Shown one piece after another: positions 1 to 6,601 of a DNA stretch of 7,393 nt. The notes beneath the pieces were generated by a model. The model was not told where the DNA came from. It ran no database searches and saw only the letters and a list, made by a program, of their open reading frames with translations. Each line of letters opens with the position of its first letter. Positions within the stretch are counted from its first letter, which is position 1. The stretch comes from an uncultured Armatimonadota bacterium (GTDB lineage Bacteria; Armatimonadota; Armatimonadia; Armatimonadales; Armatimonadaceae), in NCBI GenBank assembly GCA_903881535.1, contig CAIRTT010000064.1, positions 1 to 7,393 of the forward strand, written 5' to 3'. The position numbers were made by a program, and so were the translations under genes.

Positions 1-2538
1 CGGGAGCGTCACCCCCATCATCACCTTCTCGATATCCTTGGCGACATCACTCTGCGGGCGTGTCTGCACGCTTCCACCAATCGAAATGTAGCGCTGGCTG
101 TCGATGCGGCTGACTTCGTTCGGTCCAGTTCCGATTTCTGCGCGAGCGACGGCCCTTACAGGAATCTGTGCCCCAGACCTCGATGCCACTGGCAATCCGA
201 GCAGCTGCTCAGGCTGTTTGCGCAGTGCTTCAGGAACCTGAACGACGATTGGATACTGGAAGCCACCTTCTTGAAAGAAGCCAGCCTGCTCACCACTGGT
301 CGCCGCTCCGAGCACCGCGGCCACATCACGGAAACTCACCCCAAGCCGCGCAGCCTTCTCACGATCGACATGAATCTGCAGCTCGGGAGTCGCATCCTGA
401 ACACTGACATCCGCGCTCTCAAGACCCGGAATCTGACGAATATCCTCGAGGACATCCTTTGCAACAACGCCGAGCGATTTGAGGTCGGGGCCGTAAATGT
501 TTAGCTCGATGTTCTGATTGCCACCAGCGATGATATTTGCGACAAGGTCATACGGCGACACATTAATGCGCGCGCCCGCAATCGCCTTGTTCATTTGGCG
601 ATTTAGCTCCTGGCCGACATCCACGGTGGACTTTTTCCGACTGTCCTTGAGGCGAAGCGTCATGCCACCGATATGACTGGCGAGGCCTTGCGTACCACCA
701 CGCGGTGAGAGGCTGCTCCCAGCTGCTGCAAAAACGGTTTCAATATCCGGATGTTTACGCGCAATCCCCTCCGCGGTCAGCATCGCCTGATTGGTCACCG
801 AGAGCGCTGTCCCCACCGGCATCCGGAGGAATACCTGGAGGTTTCCCGAGTCCGTCTGCGGGAGCGTCTCCTGCCCGATGTAAGGAATCAGCAACAGGCT
901 GGCACCTGTCAGGCTGAGGGCGAAGAGGATGACCACCCAGCGACGCTTGAGCGCAATGCGCAACGAATCCCGGTAGCTGTGGTCAAGTGCATCAAAGTGC
1001 TCGCCAAGCCAATCTGAAAAGCGCGTCACAGCACCCTTTTCCTTTGGTGCGGCATTGTGATCGATTTTTATCATCCGGCTCGCGAGCATCGGGACGACGG
1101 TTAGTGCATCGAGGAGCGAAACAGCAATCGAGAAGATGACCACCAGTGCAAACTGCGTGAAGAGCTGTCCGGCCTGTCCACGGATCAGGAAGAGTGGCAG
1201 GAAGACGACCATAATCGTGATCGTGGATGCCACAACCGCACTAGAAATCTCGTTCGTGCCTTCGATGGCGGCATCGTGGACGGACTTCTTATCGCGCTCA
1301 ATATGCCTAAAAATGTTTTCGAGGACAACAACGGCATCATCCACGATCAGACCCGTCGCGAGCGAAAGCCCGGAAAGCGTTAGCGTGTTTAGCGTAAATC
1401 CGCACAGCCAGAACAGCGTAAATGTCGAAATGATAGAGATTGGAATCGACAGCGCAACGACCATGGTTGAGCGGAAGTTGCGGAGGAACATCATCAAAAT
1501 GGCAATCGCAAGCGCGGAACCAATCATCGCACTGATTTTGACATCTTCGACGGCGTGTTCAATAAACGTGCTCTGATCGTAGGCAACCCCAAATGTCAGC
1601 TCGGGGTACATCCGCTTGACTTGCTCAATCTTCTTGCGGACATTTGCCGCAGTCTCGACCGTGTTGGCTTCCGACTGCTTGACAATGGTCAGCGCGACGC
1701 TGTTCTCTCCCATCAAGCGGGTGTAGGCGCGTCGCTCACGGCTGGCATCCCGGATTGTCGCGATGTCCGAAAGCCGCACCTGTTGTCCACCGGCGGTTGG
1801 AATCGGCAGGAGGCGGAGCGTGTCGAGGCTTTTGATCGTCCCCATGCTGCGGATGGTGTATTCCGTCGCGCCTTGCTTTGCGATACCCGCAGGGAGGTTT
1901 AGGTTTTCCTCAACGATGCGCCGCGAGACCGTCGACATGCTGATGCCCATCGCGCGGAGCTTTGCCGGGTCGACATCGATGATGATGGCGCGGTCGGCTC
2001 CACCATTTACGTTTGCGGATGCCACTCCTTCAGCACTTTGGAGGATGGGCGCGACGCTGTCGATGAGGAGTGCTTTGAGCTTTGCGGGGTTATCGATGCC
2101 TGAGACACCGAAAATTAGGATAGGTAGCTGGCTTGGGTTGAGTCTGAAAACTGCCGGAGGCTGCAGCGTCGGGTCGACTGGCAAGCGCCCGCGGGCACGC
2201 TCTACAAGTTGAAGGACATCCACGGCAGCCAGTGAAATGTCCGTTCCGTAGTTGAACTGGATGCGAACACTCGAGTTTCCGAGGCTGGACTGACTGGAAA
2301 CGAGGTAGACATTGGATGCACTGGAAACGGCTTGCTCAATCGGGCGTGTGACCTGCGTTTCCATTTCCTCTGGAGCAACATTTGGCCAGCTCGTGTTGAC
2401 GACAACGGTCGGGAGGGCGACCTTGGGGAGGAGGTCAAGCGGGAGGCGGGTGAGGGAGACGATACCGAGGAGGACGAGTGCCGCGATGCGCATCGTCACC
2501 GCAACCGGCCGCGTTACCGCGAGCTTGCCGATATTCAC
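1..2538 (-). CDS. RND efflux transporter permease, AcrB/HAE1-type (3' end cut by window edge)
   Basis: This is the inner-membrane proton-driven pump of a tripartite efflux system, exporting drugs, lipids or other hydrophobic compounds; the substrate cannot be read from the sequence. 846 codons are present and open to base 1. RND permeases usually have about 1,020-1,080 residues, so the last porter and membrane part is missing. The N-terminus has the family's amphipathic stretch (LAVTRPVAVTM) followed by TM1. TM2-TM4 lie near residues 337-408. TM4 carries the hallmark GLIVDDAVVVLEN, with the proton-relay pair Asp400-Asp401 equivalent to AcrB Asp407/Asp408. FLPLFLIRG near 446-454 and a second porter half after about 540 also fit. 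The start is GTG at 2538, overlapping the adaptor's TGA by four bases. It has only a weak GGGG upstream, which suggests translational coupling. The first internal ATG (codon 16) would remove the conserved N-terminus. The heavy-metal (CzcA) subclass is less likely but not excluded. Confidence 0.95.
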   Translation of the reverse strand, partial: MNIGKLAVTRPVAVTMRIAALVLLGIVSLTRLPLDLLPKVALPTVVVNTSWPNVAPEEMETQVTRPIEQAVSSASNVYLVSSQSSLGNSSVRIQFNYGTDISLAAVDVLQLVERARGRLPVDPTLQPPAVFRLNPSQLPILIFGVSGIDNPAKLKALLIDSVAPILQSAEGVASANVNGGADRAIIIDVDPAKLRAMGISMSTVSRRIVEENLNLPAGIAKQGATEYTIRSMGTIKSLDTLRLLPIPTAGGQQVRLSDIATIRDASRERRAYTRLMGENSVALTIVKQSEANTVETAANVRKKIEQVKRMYPELTFGVAYDQSTFIEHAVEDVKISAMIGSALAIAILMMFLRNFRSTMVVALSIPISIISTFTLFWLCGFTLNTLTLSGLSLATGLIVDDAVVVLENIFRHIERDKKSVHDAAIEGTNEISSAVVASTITIMVVFLPLFLIRGQAGQLFTQFALVVIFSIAVSLLDALTVVPMLASRMIKIDHNAAPKEKGAVTRFSDWLGEHFDALDHSYRDSLRIALKRRWVVILFALSLTGASLLLIPYIGQETLPQTDSGNLQVFLRMPVGTALSVTNQAMLTAEGIARKHPDIETVFAAAGSSLSPRGGTQGLASHIGGMTLRLKDSRKKSTVDVGQELNRQMNKAIAGARINVSPYDLVANIIAGGNQNIELNIYGPDLKSLGVVAKDVLEDIRQIPGLESADVSVQDATPELQIHVDREKAARLGVSFRDVAAVLGAATSGEQAGFFQEGGFQYPIVVQVPEALRKQPEQLLGLPVASRSGAQIPVRAVARAEIGTGPNEVSRIDSQRYISIGGSVQTRPQSDVAKDIEKVMMGVTLP

Positions 2539-4238
2539 TTGGTTGCCCCGGCAGCTGGAGATGCCTTGGTTGCGGCAGGGGTTGGATCAGCAGATTTCTC
2601 CTTGCTTCCCTTGTCTCCAGTCTCACCCTTTTCGCCCTTACCGGCACCATCCGGTCCAATCACGTTAACCTTGCTGCCATCTTTTGGTGGCGCAAAGCTC
2701 ATCGTGACAACCATGTCACCCGCGGCAAGTCCGCTGAGAATCTGGATGCCTTTTGCATCCTCGGCGCCAGCTTGAACATCACGGACACTGACATTGCCTT
2801 CCGCATCCACGACGGCCACGACTGTGCCTTGCTTGGCACGCTTGATGGCTTCGCGCGGGACGACAATGGCTTTATTGACGCGGCCGGTTTCAAAGGTTAC
2901 GCGTGCAAATCCGCCTGCGCGGAGGGTGGCTGGCGGGTTGGTAAGGACCACGCGGACGCGCAGCTGACGGCTACCGGCATCCGCGGATGGCAGAATAACA
3001 TCGATGCGCCCCGGGATGGTCTGTTTGTCATCATCCGATGTGCTGACCTCAACCATCGCCCCGATACGCAGCCGTGTTGCAGTGTCCGGGTCGACGAGGC
3101 AGTCGAGTTGGATGGCGCCACTGGACTGTATAACGACGACAGGGGTGCCCGCGGTAAGCATCGTGCCCGGGTCGGCAAGACGCTGCGAAATAATGCCATC
3201 TGTGACGGCAACAAGGTTCAACTGTGATTGCTGTTGGATAAGTGCATCCACGGCGGCGCGAGCGGCGGCGCGGGTTCCTTCGAGTGCCTTGATGTTTTGT
3301 TGCGAGACCTTTGCCTGGATCATATTCGCATCGGCTGCACGGACCAGCGAAAAGCTGGAGTCATAGTTGGCTTTGGCAACTTCGATGTCGGTTTTTGACT
3401 TGGCATCCGCGAGGTCCAGCTGCTTTTGCGCCTGTATCAGGAGTGCCTGTGCTGAGCGGAGGTTTGAGAGGGCGGCATCGACATTGCTGGCTGCGGCAGC
3501 GACGTTGGCTTCGCGGACTTTGACATCCGTGGATGCATTGTCGAGCTCCTGGCTGGAGACAAAACCGCGGCTGTTGAGGCTGGCGATGCGCTTTAGGCGG
3601 GCATTGGAATTTGTAAGATTGGCATCCGCGGATGTCCGGGCGGCTTTTGCGGTAGCGACGGAAGCATCGGCTGCATCTACACGAGCTTGCGCATCGGCGA
3701 CGGCGGAGCGCGCGGTCCCAACGGTCAGCTCTGCGTTACGTTCGGCTTGGCGGAGAGTGGCATCGGCGACTTTTTGTGCGTTCTTTTGCTGGGCGAGCAC
3801 TTCCTTGGTGTTGGTGGCGGCGGGCTTTGCGGCAAGGGTGGCTTGTTCGACGCGGCGTTCGGTTTCGGTCACCTGGGCTTGCGCGCGTGCGATTTGCTGT
3901 GCGATGTCATTGCCATCGATGCGAGCGATCAGCTGTCCAGCTTTTACGGTGTCGCCTTCATTGACGAAGAGCTCGAGGAGCCGTCCGGTGATGCGGGGAG
4001 CGATGCGTTGTTCGGAGACGGCGGAGATATCGCCGACAACGCTGATGGTGGTGACGATGTCTCGGACTTCGACAGGCGCCGTAGTTACGTTTGGTGTGCG
4101 CTTGGTCTTACCAGGTCCTTCGGCCGAGGCGGCAGCCTTTTCCTTGGTGACGACATTGAGGCGCCATGTGATGGCCCCGCCAACCACGATGAGGGGAATT
4201 AGAACCGCAGCGGTCCGTTGCATCCGTCCAGCAGACAT
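2535..4238 (-). CDS. RND efflux pump periplasmic adaptor subunit (HlyD/AcrA family)
   Basis: This is a membrane-fusion protein that would link the RND permease encoded directly downstream to an outer-membrane channel. It has 567 residues, longer than the usual 350-450. An N-terminal anchor lies at about residues 10-27 with no lipobox cysteine. The first half of a biotinyl-lipoyl-like domain is at 75-110 (RITGRLLELFVNEGDTVKAG). A very long Ala/Asp/Gln-rich helical hairpin spans about 111-340. The second lipoyl half is at 341-370 (TDGIISQRLADPGTMLTAG), followed by a beta-barrel to about 455 and a membrane-proximal region to about 525. The last 40 residues are a Gly/Lys/Glu/Pro-rich tail, probably disordered. 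The start is ATG at 4238 with GGGAG (4248-4252) nine bases upstream; Met6 is a weaker alternative. It is the first gene of the operon, read divergently from the STAS gene. The assignment is firm; the substrate is unknown. Confidence 0.95.
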   Translation of the reverse strand: MSAGRMQRTAAVLIPLIVVGGAITWRLNVVTKEKAAASAEGPGKTKRTPNVTTAPVEVRDIVTTISVVGDISAVSEQRIAPRITGRLLELFVNEGDTVKAGQLIARIDGNDIAQQIARAQAQVTETERRVEQATLAAKPAATNTKEVLAQQKNAQKVADATLRQAERNAELTVGTARSAVADAQARVDAADASVATAKAARTSADANLTNSNARLKRIASLNSRGFVSSQELDNASTDVKVREANVAAAASNVDAALSNLRSAQALLIQAQKQLDLADAKSKTDIEVAKANYDSSFSLVRAADANMIQAKVSQQNIKALEGTRAAARAAVDALIQQQSQLNLVAVTDGIISQRLADPGTMLTAGTPVVVIQSSGAIQLDCLVDPDTATRLRIGAMVEVSTSDDDKQTIPGRIDVILPSADAGSRQLRVRVVLTNPPATLRAGGFARVTFETGRVNKAIVVPREAIKRAKQGTVVAVVDAEGNVSVRDVQAGAEDAKGIQILSGLAAGDMVVTMSFAPPKDGSKVNVIGPDGAGKGEKGETGDKGSKEKSADPTPAATKASPAAGATK

Positions 4239-4282
4239 AAATGAAATCTCCCGGGATTGTTTGTACCCGGGTCTTACCTTAC

Positions 4283-4311
4283 ATCAAATGTGCGGCTGCA
4301 AAGTGTGTCAC
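4283..4311 (-). promoter_or_regulatory. Candidate sigma70-like promoter for the efflux operon
   Basis: On the minus strand, GTGACA (4306-4311, 5 of 6 matches to TTGACA) is followed after exactly 17 bases by TTTGAT (4283-4288, 4 of 6 matches to TATAAT). The -10 box lies about 45 bases upstream of the adaptor ATG at 4238. This is pattern matching in the right place only. The organism's promoter consensus is unknown, and no operator was recognised. Confidence 0.25.
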
Positions 4312-4415
4312 ATTGGGTAATTTGTTATCGTTCCTCGGAATTGAGTGTGGATGGAGGATGCGGTCCGCCCAAATTTGGAGACTTTTGATGGGTCGCAAAC
4401 TGTCGACCGCAACAT

Positions 4416-4444
4416 CCGACAATCGCATCTGTTTGCGGTACGAT
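4416..4444 (+). promoter_or_regulatory. Candidate promoter for the STAS gene
   Basis: CCGACA (4416-4421) and TACGAT (4439-4444) each match 4 of 6 bases of the sigma70 boxes and are separated by 17 bases. A start near 4451 would give a leader of about 42 bases before the ATG at 4493. A 7-base inverted repeat, ACCGCAA (4406-4412) and TTGCGGT (4433-4439), brackets the spacer and could be an operator. A small GCGGG/CCCGC hairpin (4459-4477) lies just before the ribosome-binding site. Each signal is weak on its own. Confidence 0.22.
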
Positions 4445-4492
4445 TGACCATCTTAGCTGCGGGTGAATCTCTCCCGCTGGAGCAAACACAAA

Positions 4493-4873
4493 ATGTCAGA
4501 TCAGCCAAAGAATCTTTCCCTTGATGGTGCCATCGATGAGCAGGAAGTCCTCTCCCTCAAGGTTGCCGGAACCTGGAACAACGACACCACCGATGCGTTC
4601 AAGCAACAGTACAAGTCCATCGTTTCGGGCAAGATTAAGGGTCTCGTCGTCGACCTCAAGGAATTGATTTATGTCAGCTCCGCAGGTATTCGCGACATGA
4701 TTATGATGGCCAAGGACTGTAAAGCGCTTGGCGTTGCGCTTAGCCTGCACTCCGTCGACCCTAACATCGCCGGAATGATCAACTTTGGCGAGCTGGCTCC
4801 ATTTTTGCCGGTTTACGATGATGAGAGTGATGCGCGTGCGGCGGTTGCTCCGGGCACTGAAAACCCGCAGTAG
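4493..4873 (+). CDS. STAS-domain protein, anti-sigma factor antagonist type
   Basis: This is a 126-residue single-domain cytoplasmic protein of the SpoIIAA/RsbV-like STAS class. Such proteins bind an anti-sigma kinase when unphosphorylated and so free a sigma factor or response module. The core LVVDLKELIYVSSAGIRDM (about residues 51-69) matches the beta-strand plus Ser-loop plus helix of the fold. Aligned to the D-S-S-G-L loop of SpoIIAA, Ser63 takes the phosphoacceptor position, and Ser62 replaces the preceding Asp. The rest (SLHSVDPNIAGMINFGELAPFLPVYDDESDARAA) is a typical STAS C-terminal half, followed by a short polar tail. The ATG at 4493 is preceded by GGAG (4479-4482) at ten bases. A GTG at 4463 would add ten residues without a good ribosome-binding site. 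No RsbW-like kinase or PP2C phosphatase is nearby, so its partner is unknown. It is transcribed divergently from the efflux operon and ends in its own terminator. Confidence 0.9.
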   Translation: MSDQPKNLSLDGAIDEQEVLSLKVAGTWNNDTTDAFKQQYKSIVSGKIKGLVVDLKELIYVSSAGIRDMIMMAKDCKALGVALSLHSVDPNIAGMINFGELAPFLPVYDDESDARAAVAPGTENPQ

Positions 4874-4900
4874 AACGCAGCGATGTTCGACACAGAGAAG

Positions 4901-4934
4901 CCCTTCCATTGCGCAACGCGGTGGGAGGGATTTT
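4901..4934 (+). terminator. Rho-independent terminator of the STAS gene
   Basis: Bases 4901-4913 pair with 4917-4929 over 13 consecutive pairs, three of them G-U, closing a 3-base CAA loop. ATTTT follows immediately. The hairpin starts 28 bases after the STAS stop codon. The stem is strong but the T tract is short. Confidence 0.7.
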
Positions 4935-4994
4935 CCTACACTTGTTCTTTACATTGACATTACGGAAGCTAGGTAAAGGCGAAGCCGTTCGACA

Positions 4995-5035
4995 GAAAAG
5001 CCCTCCTGGCACACATGGCACCGGGAGGGCTTTTC
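4995..5035. terminator. Bidirectional terminator between convergent STAS and thioredoxin genes
   Basis: GAAAAGCCCTCC (4995-5006) pairs perfectly with GGAGGGCTTTTC (5024-5035). The stem extends inward by one G-U and two G-C pairs to an 11-base loop. The A4 and T4 arms supply a U tract in either direction. On the minus strand it lies 35 bases after the thioredoxin stop codon; on the plus strand it backs up the hairpin at 4901-4934. Confidence 0.88.
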
Positions 5036-5070
5036 GGTGACTGTGACCAGCCAGCGCCGGTCGTAACAGT

Positions 5071-6210
5071 CTACTCAGCGAGCAGCGACTTGACCGCCTT
5101 GGTCAGCTCTTCCTCACGCACATCCTTGAAGCGGATCACACCCTTTTTGTCGATGACATAAATGGTTGGGAAGTACTTAATGCTCCAGTCATCCATGAGG
5201 CCGCCCTGGTTGCCATTCCACCAATGCGTCCACGGCATCGACTCAGTCTTGAGGAAGTTGGTCAGCGTATCGAGCTTTTCATCCCCGGAAATGCTGATCA
5301 GCTGAAATGGCTGATCCTTGAGCTCTTCGACCATCTTGCGCTCATGCGGAATCATCGCCTTGCACGGACCACACCAGGTCGCCCAGATATCCAAAACGAC
5401 AACCTTGCCTTTGAGCGCCGCGAGGCTGCTCTTGCCACCGGCAACATTTGCAATGGTGATTTCAGGGGCCGCGGTTCCAATCGCAAGGCTTGGGAGCACT
5501 CCCACAAACTTCGTATCCAGAACTTTCTGAAGGGAAGTCATTTCACTCTGCAGCTTTGGAATCTGTGCGATTTGCGCATCCGACCACCCAGCGCCGTTAC
5601 GCTCATCCATGACCTTGCGGCCCTGGTCGCTCTTGCTGAGGCGCTCGCCCATCTCGATGGCACTCTGGCGGCTATCCATTTGCGCCTTCAGTGCCTTTGC
5701 GCCAACCTTGGCATCCTTGTTCTTCTTTACGATGGCGACCAGAATCTTGTCGGTTTCGGGTGAGTAGGCCTGGCCAAGGGTATTGACCGCAGCGCTGATC
5801 GCAGGCGAACCAGCATACTTGGTCTCAAGGACTTTGCACGCTTCGATGTACGTTGCCTCGTAACCCTTTTGTGAACGGCTGGTCTGCATCGCCATAACGG
5901 CGCCGCGAACCGCATCATCCGCGTTTGGATTCGCCTTTACATAGGCCAAAAACCGCGCAGCGAAGTCCTTTGCTGGGCCATCATTCATCGCAAATCCAGG
6001 CAGTGGAGCCTTGGGATCCTTCTTGCGAATCTCTTCAACCTTCTTCATAAAGGCATCCGAGTGCGCCTTTTGCGCAGCGTTAAGCTCCGTCATAATCGCG
6101 GCAACGGATGCATCCTGCAGGCGATACGTAAGCGCTGGCGCAGTGTGCGCAGCGAGAAGGAACAAAGGCATGATGACTTTCACCCCCGGGGGATTTGTTG
6201 GATGCACCAT
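5071..6210 (-). CDS. Exported TlpA-like thioredoxin-family protein with long N-terminal domain
   Basis: This is a predicted periplasmic or membrane-attached thiol-disulfide oxidoreductase of 379 residues from the chosen start. An export signal lies at about residues 11-26 (hydrophobic PLFLLAA, then APA as a likely cleavage site). Residues about 30-235 are mostly helical and charged, and I do not recognise them. The thioredoxin fold follows from about 239: VVVLDIWATWCGPCKAM, with the active-site WCGPC at 279-283, and YFPTIYVID, with the expected cis-Pro at 348. This is the TlpA/ResA/AhpC-TSA arrangement, used for cytochrome maturation or for reducing exported proteins; the exact role is not visible. 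The start is uncertain. ATG 6210 has AGG six bases upstream. GTG 6183 gives the neatest signal peptide, ATG 6171 has GGGGGTG nine bases upstream, and an in-frame GTG at 6225 is also possible. It is the last gene before the terminator at 4995-5035 and lies 37 bases after the repeat array. Confidence 0.92.
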   Translation of the reverse strand: MVHPTNPPGVKVIMPLFLLAAHTAPALTYRLQDASVAAIMTELNAAQKAHSDAFMKKVEEIRKKDPKAPLPGFAMNDGPAKDFAARFLAYVKANPNADDAVRGAVMAMQTSRSQKGYEATYIEACKVLETKYAGSPAISAAVNTLGQAYSPETDKILVAIVKKNKDAKVGAKALKAQMDSRQSAIEMGERLSKSDQGRKVMDERNGAGWSDAQIAQIPKLQSEMTSLQKVLDTKFVGVLPSLAIGTAAPEITIANVAGGKSSLAALKGKVVVLDIWATWCGPCKAMIPHERKMVEELKDQPFQLISISGDEKLDTLTNFLKTESMPWTHWWNGNQGGLMDDWSIKYFPTIYVIDKKGVIRFKDVREEELTKAVKSLLAE

Positions 6211-6247
6211 ATCACGCCTATCCACGATGCCCGACCAGCAAACGACA

Positions 6248-6418
6248 CTACGACCCCGTACTCGTATACGCGAGAACCCCTATCTTCCAAACAATGGCCC
6301 CTAGGCCAAAAAACAGCCAGCCAATCACTGGCGCTGCCAGCGTCAAACCGCTGAACTCTCCCGTCAGCAGCGCCTTAGCTGGAATCCAGTTGATGATCGC
6401 GAGCGGGCGGCTTAGCAT
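6248..6418 (-). pseudogene. Duplicated C-terminal fragment of ABC permease, distal copy (56-codon ORF)
   Basis: An open frame of 56 residues starts at ATG 6418 and ends at TAG 6250-6248, in the same relative frame as the permease. It encodes MLSRP joined to the permease's last 51 residues, so it holds the last transmembrane helix and part of the one before. Against the intact gene it has three amino-acid changes: Thr to Ser and Ala to Thr before the last helix, and Arg to Leu in the tail (codon CTC for CGC). The ATG lies six bases after the TAG of the other fragment, with AGGGAG between. It may be a decaying duplicate, a silent cassette or a translated membrane mini-protein; the sequence alone does not decide. 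Confidence 0.5.
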
Positions 6419-6424
6419 CTCCCT

Positions 6425-6595
6425 CTACGAACCCGTACTCGTATACGCCCGAACCCCTATCTTCCAAACAATGGCCCCTAGGCCAAAAAACAGCCAGCCA
6501 ATCACCGGCGCCGCTAGCGCCAAACCGGTGAACTCTCCCGTCAGCAGCGCCTTAGCTGGAATCCAGTTGATGATCGCGAGCGGGCGGCTTAGCAT
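6425..6595 (-). pseudogene. Duplicated C-terminal fragment of ABC permease, proximal copy (56-codon ORF)
   Basis: An open frame of 56 residues runs from ATG 6595 to TAG 6427-6425. After MLSRP it encodes exactly the same 51 residues as the end of the permease (AIINW, LLTGEFTGLALAAP, the last helix, then VRAYTSTGS). It does so despite nine base differences from the gene, all of which are silent. It lacks TFVFTYVFPL of the parent, so the first of its two hydrophobic segments is shortened. The start sits six bases after the permease stop, in the arrangement TAG-AGGGAG-ATG, which would allow re-initiation. The spacing of the ribosome-binding site is tight. Whether it is a real small gene or a relic is open, but the silent-only divergence argues against an old dead fragment. 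Confidence 0.5.
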
Positions 6596-6601
6596 CTCCC
6601 T

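Noticed and set aside
1136..2212. Plus-strand open frames of 115-149 codons
   Set aside because: All lie opposite the continuous, motif-bearing RND permease frame.
2478..3227. Plus-strand open frame of 249 codons
   Set aside because: It is antisense to the adaptor and the start of the RND permease; the product has no recognisable domain and the start has no clear ribosome-binding site.
3367..4320. Plus-strand open frame of 317 codons
   Set aside because: It lies antisense to the adaptor, whose fold is clear. Its Ala/Arg/Ser-rich product matches nothing recognisable, and it is open because of the third-base bias of the real gene.
4463..4492. Earlier GTG start for the STAS gene
   Set aside because: The ATG at 4493 has GGAG ten bases upstream, the extra ten residues resemble no part of a STAS domain, and the GTG has no ribosome-binding site.
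4954..4978. TTGACA at 4954-4959 as a -35 box
   Set aside because: No acceptable -10 box lies 16-18 bases downstream, and no gene follows on that strand before the terminator.
6292..6310. GGCC-CCTA-GGCC hairpin followed by six A in each repeat copy, as a terminator
   Set aside because: The stem is only four pairs. On the minus strand, where the genes are read, the T run comes before the hairpin, and all these bases are coding in the permease copy.
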